Positions 1 through 8,644 are shown, counted from the first letter of the stretch. The stretch is DNA of 56,680 bases from Clostridiales bacterium (GCA_012523775.1 JAAYTK010000032.1:1-56680), one strand, 5' to 3'. The notes: generated by a model from the sequence alone, not told the origin. A program made the numbers and translations.

Positions 1-732
1 TCAGAATTATTGGAGGTCCATGAGAAGATTTCAAAGGACAGGTTCTTTGTAGAATATTGTGAGACTCTTTATATGCTGGGTGGGGGCGTTGGATTTCTTA
101 CAGGTGAATTAGATAGATGTAAAAAATACCTGGACACCCTTATAGATTTAATTAATGAATTACCATCAAAATCTGAAGATTTGACTAACATATATATAAG
201 AGCCATACGAAAAATAGTTGATTATAACAGAATTAATGGGAATTATGAGGTCGCAAAAGAATTATGCGAAAAATATTATGAAAGCAATAAGATAAACAGG
301 TATCAAATATATCTATTATGTAGTTATGGCGACATTCATAGATGCCAAAAAAACTATCACGAGGCCATAAGCTGTTATGAACAGGTGCTAAGCAAAAGTA
401 AGGCTTTAGGTATTAAAGGGTGGTTGGCCCATGCATATTTAGCCCTTGCAAATATAAGTATAGATCTAAATGATATTTCAAAGGCAAAAAACTATATAGA
501 TATTGCAAAATTAATCTACAGTGAAATATCACAACAATGGGGTAGAATAAATTCAGATATAATGATAGCAAGACTAATGCTTAAGGATGAAAACAACCAT
601 GAAAGTGCAATTAAGTTGCTTGAGCAGGCAAGAAGGTTAGCCATTCAATATGGATACAAATATGAAATAGGGCTAATTGATACCATAATTAACACGAAAA
701 ATATTGGTGAACAGCAGTTACTATATGTTTAA
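1..732 (+). CDS. TPR-repeat protein, 5' end outside the window
   Basis: The reading frame is open to the first base of the window. The first possible start, TTG at position 10, has no ribosome binding site, so this is probably the C-terminal part of a larger protein. The visible 243 residues are alpha-helical with several tetratricopeptide-like units, for example around CSYGDIHRCQKNYHEAISCY and AYLALANISIDLNDISKAKN. Such arrays bind peptides or proteins; nothing visible says which. It ends 8 bases before the start of a cupin gene, so the two are likely co-transcribed. The missing N-terminus might carry a DNA-binding, kinase or ATPase domain, as often happens in TPR regulators, but that cannot be seen here. 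Confidence 0.7.
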   Translation, partial: SELLEVHEKISKDRFFVEYCETLYMLGGGVGFLTGELDRCKKYLDTLIDLINELPSKSEDLTNIYIRAIRKIVDYNRINGNYEVAKELCEKYYESNKINRYQIYLLCSYGDIHRCQKNYHEAISCYEQVLSKSKALGIKGWLAHAYLALANISIDLNDISKAKNYIDIAKLIYSEISQQWGRINSDIMIARLMLKDENNHESAIKLLEQARRLAIQYGYKYEIGLIDTIINTKNIGEQQLLYV

Positions 733-740
733 AGGAGAGT

Positions 741-1157
741 ATGATGGAAGGATTTAAATTATTACTTAAAGAGGATATAGAGAAATCTTTGAATGGTGTA
801 AGCAGGCAATATTTAGTAGGCCATTTAAAAAAGCCTCAGAAATTATTACACATTGACGATGAGAATGTGGAGATAGGCATAACTAAATATACTGAAAGAA
901 CTGATGAGCCTCCTCATTATCATACTATTGCAACAGAATATCAATATATGCTGTCGGGAACCACAACCTATTATAATTTGGATACCGGTGAGGAAGCAAC
1001 ATATAAACAAGGTGATTTTTATGTTATATATCCAAACACCAAATATGCACAAAAATCGTCTCCTGACACAGCTATTCTTTTTATTAAGATTCCTTCCGTA
1101 AATGATAAACAAACCTGTAATCTTAGTAAAGAGGTAGAAGATTGGTATAGGAAATAG
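741..1157 (+). CDS. small cupin-fold protein
   Basis: 138 residues, single cupin domain. The first cupin motif is well preserved: HYHTIATE gives H-x-H-x4-E, followed after six residues by Gly. The second motif is GDFYVIYPNTKYAQ, in which the usual metal-binding His after P-N-T is replaced by Tyr, so the metal site may have three protein ligands or be altered. The ribosome binding site AAAGGAG sits just before two adjacent ATG codons (741 and 744); either could be used. Small cupins of this size include sugar isomerases, dioxygenases and ligand-sensing proteins, and the sequence does not discriminate between them. Probably in one transcript with the upstream TPR gene. Confidence 0.75.
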   Translation: MMEGFKLLLKEDIEKSLNGVSRQYLVGHLKKPQKLLHIDDENVEIGITKYTERTDEPPHYHTIATEYQYMLSGTTTYYNLDTGEEATYKQGDFYVIYPNTKYAQKSSPDTAILFIKIPSVNDKQTCNLSKEVEDWYRK

Positions 1158-1223
1158 CTTCATGCCTTTCTATAACCTTGATAATGATTAGATTATATTA
1201 TTAAACGGTCACGGACTAATTGG

Positions 1224-1269
1224 TTGACATAATTTTACACTTGTAAAAGAATGTAAATAAGGTTATACT
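1224..1269 (+). promoter_or_regulatory. candidate promoter region of the secreted Ig-like protein gene
   Basis: Two overlapping sigma-A-like readings are possible: TTGACA (1224-1229) with a weak AAGAAT 17 bases later, or TTGTAA (1241-1246) with TATACT (1264-1269) at 17-base spacing. The second places transcription start near 1276, about 43 bases before the ATG at 1319. Confidence 0.45.
1233..1248. promoter_or_regulatory. palindromic operator candidate TTTTACA-CT-TGTAAAA
   Basis: A perfect 7-bp inverted repeat with a 2-base centre lies inside the promoter region. Its core TACA-NN-TGTA has the form of the operators bound by the BlaI/MecI/CopY repressor family. No member of that family is encoded in the window. 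Confidence 0.5.
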
Positions 1270-1318
1270 AAATAAGTCATATGTTTACAATATAATCTAA
1301 CATTATAGGAGGGCAAAA

Positions 1319-2671
1319 ATGAAGACAAGCGTATTTTTAAAGAAGCTACTGTCAGTTAGCTTAGCTTTTGCGATGGTTTTTATTTCTATTGCAGGTAGAG
1401 GGACTGTACAAGCGTCAGCAGAGAGCACATCTAGCGAGCTTGGAGCCGTGTATCTTAATAACACCAATAAATACTTACATCTCGGCAGAGAGAATTCCAA
1501 TTCATATCAATTCAAGATTAAAGCTTCAAAGCTTGATGAGAATGCGACCTATACATGGTATGTTAATGAGGATAAGGGAAATCCCAATGCAGTTACTATA
1601 GATGCATCTACCGGTGTGGTTAAGGCTCAGGAGGCCGGAAGGGCATACATATGGTGTGAAATCACCCTTTTGGACGGAACCGTTCTGAGACCTGAGGCAA
1701 GAGTTACAGTTAGAAATAATATATCCGAGGTTGACATCAGTAACATGCCTGAGAACAACACTATCACAGTTAATGAGGCTATGGATTTCAACAGAAAGAT
1801 TATGAATACCGAAGCAGGAAAGAACAAGGCTGCCAGCGGTATTACCAGATGGGAATTAGCCGATGACAATGCCGGAGTAAATGAAGTAAGTGATAAAGGC
1901 GTTCTTACTCCCACAGAGATTGGTACATTTAAAATCAGGGCAGTCAGCTTTCAGAGTGTTGAAAAATATAATTTGTGGCTAAGTGATAAAGAAGCAAATG
2001 CAGAATTTGTTACAGCAGCAAGTAAATGGTATGAGGTTACCGTAGTAGAAGGAGCAACAATTGAGGAGCTGGTTATCGCGGCAATCAAAGGTTTATTTGT
2101 GGATGCCGAAGCACCCAATGATGAGAAGGAGTTAGCTGAGGGAGTAACTCAGGCACAGATTGATGAGGCAACGGCTCTGGTAGACAAGCTTACCGATGAA
2201 AACCATAAAATATTCGGTCATGCCGCTATAGCAATCGCACAGAACTTACTGAATGAGAAGCTGGCGAAGGAGGAAGAGGCTGCTATAGTCGAAGCTGCAA
2301 TCAAGGCCCTGGAGGCTTTATTCGTAGATGTCACTGCACCTAACGATGAGAAGGCTTTGGCAGACGGAGTAACTCAGGTACAGATTGACGAGGCATTGGA
2401 ACTGGTTAACAAGCTTTCTGATGTGAACAGCAAAATATTCGGCCTCGCTGTTATAGATATAGCACAGGGATTATTAGACCAGAAATTAGCTGAAGAAGCA
2501 GATGCTGTTATGATAGAAAATGCAATAGCAGCTTTAGCAAAATTATATGTAATTAACGAGAATCAATTGGAATTAGCTGAGGGTGTAGACCAGGCTAAGA
2601 TTGATGAGACGGCTGATATGGTTTACAAAGCCTTAGATAAAGCTCAAGAATTACTGGATAAGAGTAAATAG
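1319..2671 (+). CDS. secreted Ig-like protein with three C-terminal 75-residue repeats
   Basis: 450 residues. A Sec signal peptide covers about residues 1-33 (Lys at 2 and 8-9, hydrophobic core, likely cleavage after VQASA). Two bacterial Ig-like regions follow (about 34-130 and 132-243); the first contains VTIDASTGVVKAQEAGRA, typical of Big_2-type domains. From about residue 245 an alpha-helical unit repeats with 75-residue periodicity (starting about 245, 321 and 396, the last truncated); each has A-I-x-A-L-x-x-L-(F/Y)-V, then (D/Q)-x-A-x-I-D-E and A-Q-x-L-L. This resembles the small helical repeats of Gram-positive surface proteins related to the Cry-toxin C-terminal module. No LPXTG, SLH or choline-binding anchor is visible, so it is secreted or held non-covalently. 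Strong AGGAGG site 8 bases before ATG. Confidence 0.75.
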   Translation: MKTSVFLKKLLSVSLAFAMVFISIAGRGTVQASAESTSSELGAVYLNNTNKYLHLGRENSNSYQFKIKASKLDENATYTWYVNEDKGNPNAVTIDASTGVVKAQEAGRAYIWCEITLLDGTVLRPEARVTVRNNISEVDISNMPENNTITVNEAMDFNRKIMNTEAGKNKAASGITRWELADDNAGVNEVSDKGVLTPTEIGTFKIRAVSFQSVEKYNLWLSDKEANAEFVTAASKWYEVTVVEGATIEELVIAAIKGLFVDAEAPNDEKELAEGVTQAQIDEATALVDKLTDENHKIFGHAAIAIAQNLLNEKLAKEEEAAIVEAAIKALEALFVDVTAPNDEKALADGVTQVQIDEALELVNKLSDVNSKIFGLAVIDIAQGLLDQKLAEEADAVMIENAIAALAKLYVINENQLELAEGVDQAKIDETADMVYKALDKAQELLDKSK

Positions 2672-2681
2672 ATTTTATTAT

Positions 2682-2719
2682 GTGCACTTATGGTCTTAGG
2701 ACCGTAAGTGCACTTTTTA
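2682..2719 (+). terminator. rho-independent terminator
   Basis: Stem GTGCACTTA-T-GGTC (2682-2695), loop TTAG, returning arm GACC-G-TAAGTGCAC (2700-2713), then five T. It closes the Ig-like protein gene. Confidence 0.9.
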
Positions 2720-2736
2720 TGTAGTAAATTATTATT

Positions 2737-2766
2737 ATGAAATAAATTATTCTTGATTCTTATAAT
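2737..2766 (+). promoter_or_regulatory. candidate promoter of the RimK-like gene
   Basis: A perfect TATAAT at 2761-2766 follows a weak -35 (ATGAAA, 2737-2742) at 18-base spacing. Transcription from here would start near 2773, which excludes an upstream TTG at 2753 and supports the start at 2813. Confidence 0.4.
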
Positions 2767-2812
2767 AACTTGTGACATGATGTATATGGATAAACAGGAT
2801 GAGGTGAATCAC

Positions 2813-3700
2813 TTGAAAAGAGCGCTTATATTGGTAAATGCCTATTCTAAACTTAAATCAGCGATTAATCAACCAATCAGACTTAGGGAGGAATTGAATA
2901 AGCTTGGAGTAGAGGTTGACATAGAGAAAAACAGTATAGATACGGCTATGATAATTGAGGGTGAAGCCGTATCATTTATTGAGGATTATGATTTTGTCAT
3001 TTATCTGGATAAGGATAAGTATACATCCTCACTTCTCGAAAGGACGGGAATAAGGCTATTTAACAGCCATGAAGCCATTCGAATATGCGATGACAAGATG
3101 GATACCCATATCAGATTGACGGGACAAGGTATTCCTATGCCTGATACAATAGGAGGGCTTCTATGCTATAATGAGGAGGCTTCACTGCAGGAGGCTTTAC
3201 CAAGAGTTGAGTTAATTGAAAGGAAGCTGGGTTATCCATGCATTATAAAAGAATGCTACGGTTCACTGGGTGCTAAGGTTTATTGTGCTGATAATCGGGA
3301 AGAATTGTTGATACGGATGGAAAAGGTAAAGCTCAAATCACATCTTTTCCAGAAGATGATTACCACAAGCAGGGGAAAAGATGTAAGAGTAATTGTTATA
3401 GGCGGCAAGGCAATTTGCGGTATGAAGCGTACCTCCAAAACAGACTTCAGGTCTAATATAGAGTTAGGGGGCGTGGGGGAGCCGATAGAGCTACCGGATT
3501 CATTTATTGAACTATCGGAAAGAGTAGCGGATATTTTGAAGCTTGATTACTGCGGAATCGATCTTCTTTATGGGGAAAATGACGAGCCTATTGTATGTGA
3601 GGTAAATTCAAATGCATTTTTTGGAGCCATTGAAAGCGTCTGTGGTGTAAATGTGGCAGCAAAATATGCTGAATATATATATAAAGTTATGTATACATAA
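2813..3700 (+). CDS. RimK-like ATP-grasp ligase
   Basis: About 295 residues from TTG 2813, chosen because GAGGTGA lies 5 bases upstream and the protein then begins M-KRALILVNAYSKL, as RimK relatives do. The frame extends upstream to a TTG at 2753, but a TATAAT box lies inside that extension. The central ATP-grasp fold shows the typical order: an N-terminal alpha/beta part, a K-rich region with YPCIIKECYGSLGAKV, FQKMITTSRGKDVRVIVIGG, and near the end DLLYGENDEPIVCEVNSNAF with the metal-binding Glu and Asn. RimK relatives join an amino acid (often glutamate) to a carboxylate using ATP through an acyl-phosphate. The substrate is unknown. It is followed after 30 bases by a serine hydrolase and then a transporter, suggesting a small peptide-related unit. 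Confidence 0.8.
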   Translation: MKRALILVNAYSKLKSAINQPIRLREELNKLGVEVDIEKNSIDTAMIIEGEAVSFIEDYDFVIYLDKDKYTSSLLERTGIRLFNSHEAIRICDDKMDTHIRLTGQGIPMPDTIGGLLCYNEEASLQEALPRVELIERKLGYPCIIKECYGSLGAKVYCADNREELLIRMEKVKLKSHLFQKMITTSRGKDVRVIVIGGKAICGMKRTSKTDFRSNIELGGVGEPIELPDSFIELSERVADILKLDYCGIDLLYGENDEPIVCEVNSNAFFGAIESVCGVNVAAKYAEYIYKVMYT

Positions 3701-3730
3701 CATCTAAAACCTAAAATGGGAGGTAGTATA

Positions 3731-4897
3731 ATGGGAGAGATGATTTTACAAAGGGGTTGTGTTGAAGAAACACCTGAGCTGGTCGGATATGACAGCAGCA
3801 GAATTGATGCATTGAATGCCCATCTATGGAGAATGATTGATGACCATAGACTTATAGGGGCAAGCTATTGTATAGCAAAGGACGATAAATTAATAGCTTA
3901 TAATTCATTGGGTTACAGTAGTTACAAAAGAGAGAAGACAAAGCTAATGATGCCTGATACCGTAATGCGTATCGCTTCGGTAACCAAATTAATAACGGCA
4001 GTAGCGATATTTAAACTGGTTGAGGATGGCTTTATAAGACCGGATGAGCCTATGTCGAAGTATATACCGCAGATGGATAAGGAGCCGTTCAAGGAACTGA
4101 CTATTGCTCGGGTTTTATCACATTCATCAGGCCTTCCTTTTGATTCGGATGATTCAACGAGTCCATACGCATTAATAGGTAAATGCAAGAAGGGCGATGA
4201 TTGGATTGAGGCTGCGTTAAAGGCAGGGGTTACCTGTAAACCTGGAGAGCAGTGGATATATTCATCTTTTGGCTATACATTGCTGGGGGTACTTATCGGA
4301 AATGTTTCGGGAATGAGGGCCGAGGAATATATTACAGAAAACATCCTGAAGCCTTTGGGAATGAAAGACAGCACCTTTTATCCCGGACCTGAGCTTATCA
4401 AGCGTCATTTAATTCAATTTGAGTCCCATGAAAAGATGGCATCTGACATTTTAAACGGAGTTAAAGACCCTGAGCAGGAAAACAGTATATGGAGTGAAGT
4501 ACCCGAAACTGCGGGAGGACTACATTCCACAGCTCTGGATTTATCCAAATTCGCCAGAATGCTCTGCAACGGAGGCCGTTTTGGAAACACCAGAATTCTC
4601 GGTAAAATGGCAATCGAAAAAATGCGTACCCAATATCTGTTCAATGTACCCGACTATTGCTGGGGAGCAAATAACAAAAACCGTTTATATGGAATGGGAC
4701 CCGATCTTAGAAGAGGTGACGCCATAATTACCAGTCCGGATTTCTTCTTCCATGAAGGCTGGGGATATCTAAGCTTAGTTATAGATCCTAGAGAAAAGCT
4801 CTGTGCCGTATGGCTGGTACCATATACAGACGGAAGTGTTTGGTATCCCGAAAGCTTATTAAATGTTAAGAATATTATTTGGTCCGGATTAATTTAA
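3731..4897 (+). CDS. beta-lactamase-fold serine hydrolase (class C / PBP4*-like)
   Basis: 388 residues from ATG 3731, preceded by GGGAGGT (3718-3724); the ATG at 3716 overlaps that ribosome binding site and is unlikely. The catalytic SxxK tetrad is visible in MRIASVTKLITAV, the second motif in IYSSFGYTLLG (Tyr plus Ser in place of the usual Y-x-N), and the third as HEGWGY (H-x-G in place of K-T-G). These replacements are usual in the esterase / D-aminopeptidase / amidohydrolase side of the family rather than in true beta-lactamases. No signal peptide is seen, so it probably acts in the cytoplasm. It lies between a ligase and an exporter-like protein, so a role in hydrolysing or maturing the ligase product is plausible but inferred. 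Confidence 0.85.
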   Translation: MGEMILQRGCVEETPELVGYDSSRIDALNAHLWRMIDDHRLIGASYCIAKDDKLIAYNSLGYSSYKREKTKLMMPDTVMRIASVTKLITAVAIFKLVEDGFIRPDEPMSKYIPQMDKEPFKELTIARVLSHSSGLPFDSDDSTSPYALIGKCKKGDDWIEAALKAGVTCKPGEQWIYSSFGYTLLGVLIGNVSGMRAEEYITENILKPLGMKDSTFYPGPELIKRHLIQFESHEKMASDILNGVKDPEQENSIWSEVPETAGGLHSTALDLSKFARMLCNGGRFGNTRILGKMAIEKMRTQYLFNVPDYCWGANNKNRLYGMGPDLRRGDAIITSPDFFFHEGWGYLSLVIDPREKLCAVWLVPYTDGSVWYPESLLNVKNIIWSGLI

Positions 4898-4963
4898 GAA
4901 TATGACCACTTAATTACTTACAGAATTAGTTTTGACTTGAATATTGAAAGGACAATTAATGAC

Positions 4964-6232
4964 ATGAAAAAATTTTTACAAAAGCATCCTTTACTTCGTA
5001 CTCTTTTCGAACTACGTGGCAATCCCCGAGCATGCGTATTCACAGAGCCAATGTGGGGACTATCGATGAATCTGTGCTTACCTTATGCAACGGTATATAT
5101 GCTTACATTTGGCATGAGTGATATTGAAGTAGGAATAATAACCTCTATATATATGTTCTCTCAGATGATATTTGCATTCATATCCGGAGCTATAATTGAT
5201 AAGATGGGGCGAAGACTCAGCACTGCTATATTTGACTTTATATGCTGGAGTCTTCCGTGTCTAATCTGGGCTTTCAGTCAGGGCTTCTGGTTCTTTGTGG
5301 TAGCGGCTCTTCTTAACGGTACAATGAAGATAACTACCGTGTCCTGGGATTGTCTGCTGGTAGAGGATGCACCGAAGGATAAGATAACCCATATATATTC
5401 ATGGGTGATTATATTCAGTAATTTATCCGCGTTATTTGCACCAATATCCTCTATCCTCGTGGCAAAGCTTACTCTGGCTCCTGCCATTCGAATACTCTAT
5501 ATCAATGCTTTTATTGTAATGACTGCAAAGCTTATAATCCTATATAAGCTATCCACAGAGACAGAGGTTGGGAAAATAAGACGTGAAGCAACCCGTGGCA
5601 TGTCATGGATGGAGATGCTGTCGGGATACAAGAGTGCGGTAAAGAAGATACTTACTTCTAAGGGAACTAAGTTCGCTATTATAATCAGTATACTCGTTGA
5701 GATAGTGGGAATGATCGGAATGACGTTCTGGCAGATAATCGCATCAAAACGAATCGGCGTACCCGATACACTTCTTCCTATCTTTCCTATGGCCAAAAGT
5801 ATACTTGCCATAGTACTGTTCTTTACTGTGATAGCTCACATGAAGCAGACTAAGATGAAGTGGCCACTCTACTGGGGTTTCATAAGCACAATAATCAGCG
5901 CCTTATTACTTATATCCATTAAGGGTACTGATATATGGGGATATGTAATATTATCTGCTTCATTAATTTTGGAAGCTCTGGGTATGGCTATGCTACATAC
6001 CATCAGAGAATCTCTGGTTGCCATACATGTGGATCCCATAGACCGCTCAAATATCATGGCTTTACTACAGACTACGGTAATGCTGGTTAGTGTTCCATTC
6101 GGATATATAGGTGGAGTGTTAAGTGATATATCAAGGGCTCTACCCTTTGTATTATGTATAGGAATATTGCTGTTAGGTATATTAGCGACATTCTTGTATT
6201 ATCGTATAATATCCAGAACAGTAGAAGCATAA
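4964..6232 (+). CDS. MFS transporter
   Basis: 422 residues from ATG 4964 (GAAAGGA lies 11 bases upstream; a TTG at 4937 is in frame but has no site before it). About 12 membrane segments. The loop between helices 2 and 3 reads GAIIDKMGRRLST, the conserved major facilitator G-x3-D-x2-G-R-R motif. The central cytoplasmic loop is near residues 195-220. Substrate unknown; the gene follows an ATP-grasp ligase and a serine hydrolase in the same direction with short gaps, so export or uptake of the same compound is a reasonable guess. A strong terminator follows. Confidence 0.85.
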   Translation: MKKFLQKHPLLRTLFELRGNPRACVFTEPMWGLSMNLCLPYATVYMLTFGMSDIEVGIITSIYMFSQMIFAFISGAIIDKMGRRLSTAIFDFICWSLPCLIWAFSQGFWFFVVAALLNGTMKITTVSWDCLLVEDAPKDKITHIYSWVIIFSNLSALFAPISSILVAKLTLAPAIRILYINAFIVMTAKLIILYKLSTETEVGKIRREATRGMSWMEMLSGYKSAVKKILTSKGTKFAIIISILVEIVGMIGMTFWQIIASKRIGVPDTLLPIFPMAKSILAIVLFFTVIAHMKQTKMKWPLYWGFISTIISALLLISIKGTDIWGYVILSASLILEALGMAMLHTIRESLVAIHVDPIDRSNIMALLQTTVMLVSVPFGYIGGVLSDISRALPFVLCIGILLLGILATFLYYRIISRTVEA

Positions 6233-6266
6233 AAAATGTTAAGATGATAATATAATAGAGAAATAT

Positions 6267-6311
6267 AAAAGGCTTTGTAACATCATTAAAGGTGATGTTG
6301 CAAAGCCTTTT
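6267..6311 (+). terminator. rho-independent terminator after the MFS gene
   Basis: AAAAGGCTTTG-T-AACATCA (6267-6285), loop of 7, TGATGTT-G-CAAAGCCTTTT (6293-6311): 18 base pairs with one mismatch, ending in a T run. It separates the left genes from the Tad-like cluster. Confidence 0.9.
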
Positions 6312-6368
6312 GTTAATATATAACAAAATTTTACATAAACTTTGGTAATTATATTTTTATTACAAGTA

Positions 6369-6397
6369 TTTACAAATTATGTATTATGTATTATTAT
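6369..6397 (+). promoter_or_regulatory. candidate promoter of the Tad-like operon
   Basis: TTTACA (6369-6374), 17 bases, TATTAT (6392-6397); both boxes match the sigma-A consensus at 5 of 6 positions. It gives a leader of about 105 bases before the GTG at 6509. The remaining sequence from 6312 is AT-rich with no recognisable riboswitch. Confidence 0.5.
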
Positions 6398-6508
6398 ATT
6401 TCTATCAAGTTCTTGCTTGTTCTACAAATATCAAATCTCATAATATATCTGTGCATCATAACTAATCTTCGCCATAATTCAATATTTATTATTAAGGGGG
6501 AATTCTTA

Positions 6509-7354
6509 GTGAAAATTGCTTTCTGGAGCAATGGGTATATGAAGCGTGACGCTTTACTGAATTTTGCAGCAATCAGTATAGCTAGTGTGATGCGTTATCC
6601 TTATACCATAACAATTTTAGAGAATTATCTGGATAAAGACAATCTGGGCAAGGCCTTTTTTACTCACTTTGATAAATTAGATGCGAGATATGAAGGCAGC
6701 GGCTTTTATGAAGGAGGAGGAATCGAAGGGCTATTACGAAGGATATATCGTAATGACAGTTATCCAAGCCTTTTAAGAGGTTATTTACGGGAGGTTATTC
6801 CAAAGCATCTGTATTATATACCCCAAGGAGGAATTATTAACTGTGAACTATTCGATTATGAATTATATCATAATATAAATAAATTACTTGGTTTACTGGA
6901 AAACAATTCGGATCACTGCTATATCAATATAACTCAACAGAATCATCTAAGCTCCAATGCTATACTCCAAGAATCAGATCTAATTGTGATTAATCTCTTT
7001 CAAAATCCAAACTATCTTGATAACTTCTTTAAGAACTATTATTCACTGATACCCAAGGCATTATTTATTGTCGGCGATTACTCACCAAAATCCTTCATGA
7101 GTTGCAAAAGAATGGCAAGACTTTATGACATACCTCTGGAAGATATTATACCAATACCTTATAACGAGAATTTCCATGAGGCATGTAAATACGGAGCCGC
7201 TAAGGAGTTCCTAAATTGTAACTTCTTCTGTAACATAGAAAATGCAAATTATATATTCATTCAGGGAATAAGAAAAGCGGTGTATATGATATTTAAAAGA
7301 ATTATAGAATCAAGCGGTACAGACAAAAAGGATCTGATCAATTGTGGTACTTAA
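6509..7354 (+). CDS. MinD/TadZ-like protein 1, P-loop lost
   Basis: 281 residues from GTG 6509 with AAGGGGGA 7 bases upstream; the frame is open upstream to 6386 but without a ribosome binding site. The start KIAFWSNGYMKRDALLN corresponds to beta-strand 1 and the nucleotide loop of the MinD/ParA/TadZ ATPase family, yet the G-K-x-G-K-T residues are gone. A later segment (about 155-190) has the family's pattern of a strand, a helix beginning LSSNAIL and SDLIVINLFQNP, where MinD proteins place the switch region. It is therefore probably a non-hydrolysing relative, perhaps a polar or membrane localisation factor of the secretion machine. It shares the opening K-I-x-F-W-S with the protein at 9313. 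First gene of the operon; its end overlaps the next gene by 13 bases. Confidence 0.6.
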   Translation: MKIAFWSNGYMKRDALLNFAAISIASVMRYPYTITILENYLDKDNLGKAFFTHFDKLDARYEGSGFYEGGGIEGLLRRIYRNDSYPSLLRGYLREVIPKHLYYIPQGGIINCELFDYELYHNINKLLGLLENNSDHCYINITQQNHLSSNAILQESDLIVINLFQNPNYLDNFFKNYYSLIPKALFIVGDYSPKSFMSCKRMARLYDIPLEDIIPIPYNENFHEACKYGAAKEFLNCNFFCNIENANYIFIQGIRKAVYMIFKRIIESSGTDKKDLINCGT

Positions 7355-7581
7355 TTATAAGAATAATAAGTGTCATAAGTTTTGGCATAGCAACTTATAG
7401 CATTTTACTATGGTGTCTTTACAGGAAAATGCCGGGAAGAGCACGAAGACATCTTATGAATGCCTATAACGAGAATTCTAAGCGTAAGCTTTTGATAGTA
7501 TTAGGATATCTTTTGCTATTGGCTATCCTTATTATAATGTCATTTGTGTTGATTAAATTTAAAACAAGAGGTGAACTATGA
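7342..7581 (+). CDS. small two-helix membrane protein
   Basis: 79 residues, TTG start with AAGGAT about 8 bases upstream. Two membrane helices (about 4-26 and 50-72) are joined by a basic cytoplasmic-type loop containing YRKMPGRARRH, so both ends probably face outward. No known domain recognised. It overlaps the gene before it by 13 bases and the next by 4, so it is translated as part of the Tad-like operon. It may be an accessory membrane component. Confidence 0.65.
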   Translation: MWYLIIRIISVISFGIATYSILLWCLYRKMPGRARRHLMNAYNENSKRKLLIVLGYLLLLAILIIMSFVLIKFKTRGEL

Positions 7582-8642
7582 GGTTTAGGAGAAGGCTAAA
7601 AAGGACGACCAGGCAGTATATTACAGTTGCCTTAATATGTATTATCGTAATAGGTTCTGCTGCGATATTTACCTCGTTTGTAATGATAGGGCAGATTCGA
7701 GATGAGTATAAATATATGCTTGATGAAGCGGAACGAGAAATCAATGATAACAAGAAATTAGTCTATGTAGCAGTTTCTGATATAAATACAGGCGAGATTC
7801 TTAAATCGGATATGGTCGAGCAGAAATCAGTATACACTTCACAGCCTGATGAAAGTTTTATCACACAAGCCGATTTTGGCAAGTCCTGTATGATTGATAT
7901 CACGAAGGGAACACATATTGTCAAGAGTATGTTGGCACAAAACAATGTGGCATCTAATATCCGAGAAGTAGAATATGAAGTGATTCATATAGGTGCTAAT
8001 ATTGATGTAAATAATTATATTGATGTGAGAATATCATTTCCAAATGGAGAAAATTATATTGTTCTGTCGAAGAAATTATTAAAGGGATTTCAACCTGATA
8101 TGCCTCAATGTTATTTATGGGTGGATGAGGAGGAAATTCTTCGAATGTCGGCTGCAATAGTAGATGCAGGGCTATATCAGGGAGCTAAATTATTTATGAC
8201 AAAATACATTGAACCTAATATTCAGGAAGCATCTATTATAACCTATACTCCGAATGTAGAGATATTATCATTAATCGAACAAGATGAAAATATTATTGAA
8301 AGGTGCTCGCAGAAGCTAAACAAGGAGGTTAGAAAGGAATTAGAAAACAGGCTTGCCAAATCAATGTCTTTGGATGTATCTTCAGTCAATTGGGAAATTG
8401 ATGATTCTGTCTATAACAATATAATCGAGGAGTTATCAGAAGGAAGTAATGATGATGGGATAATAGAGGATATTACAGAAGATGATTACAATGATATAGA
8501 TGTGACAGATGAGATTGATGAAACAGATGGGACTGTTGAAACAGATAACACGGATGACCTTGGACCTACATGGTTTCTTCCTGAATTAGGCAGATTAGGC
8601 CACAATGAATTATTGGACTCATTTATGAATAGGGAGGGATAG
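7578..8642 (+). CDS. CpaB/RcpC-like SAF-domain protein
   Basis: 354 residues. A basic N-terminus (RFRRRLKRTTRQ) and one membrane helix (about 15-38) are followed by an extracytoplasmic coiled segment and then KLVYVAVSDINTGEILKSDM, the typical start of a SAF domain as in the Flp pilus protein CpaB/RcpC. A second beta-rich region follows (about 135-180, IDVNNYIDVRISFPNGENY). The last 90 residues are very acidic with Asp/Glu/Thr-rich low-complexity sequence, unusual for CpaB. In Tad systems CpaB sits outside the inner membrane, so this is the clearest assembly-type marker beside the ATPase. ATGA overlap with the gene before. Confidence 0.75.
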   Translation: MRFRRRLKRTTRQYITVALICIIVIGSAAIFTSFVMIGQIRDEYKYMLDEAEREINDNKKLVYVAVSDINTGEILKSDMVEQKSVYTSQPDESFITQADFGKSCMIDITKGTHIVKSMLAQNNVASNIREVEYEVIHIGANIDVNNYIDVRISFPNGENYIVLSKKLLKGFQPDMPQCYLWVDEEEILRMSAAIVDAGLYQGAKLFMTKYIEPNIQEASIITYTPNVEILSLIEQDENIIERCSQKLNKEVRKELENRLAKSMSLDVSSVNWEIDDSVYNNIIEELSEGSNDDGIIEDITEDDYNDIDVTDEIDETDGTVETDNTDDLGPTWFLPELGRLGHNELLDSFMNREG

Positions 8643-8644
8643 AG

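Noticed and set aside
2753-2812. Upstream TTG 2753 as start of the RimK-like gene
   Set aside because: A perfect TATAAT box lies inside the extension, there is no ribosome binding site before it, and the family alignment starts at 2813.
6312-6508. Possible riboswitch in the leader of the Tad-like operon
   Set aside because: The leader is AT-rich and shows no conserved aptamer such as a cyclic-di-GMP motif; nothing beyond the promoter can be supported.
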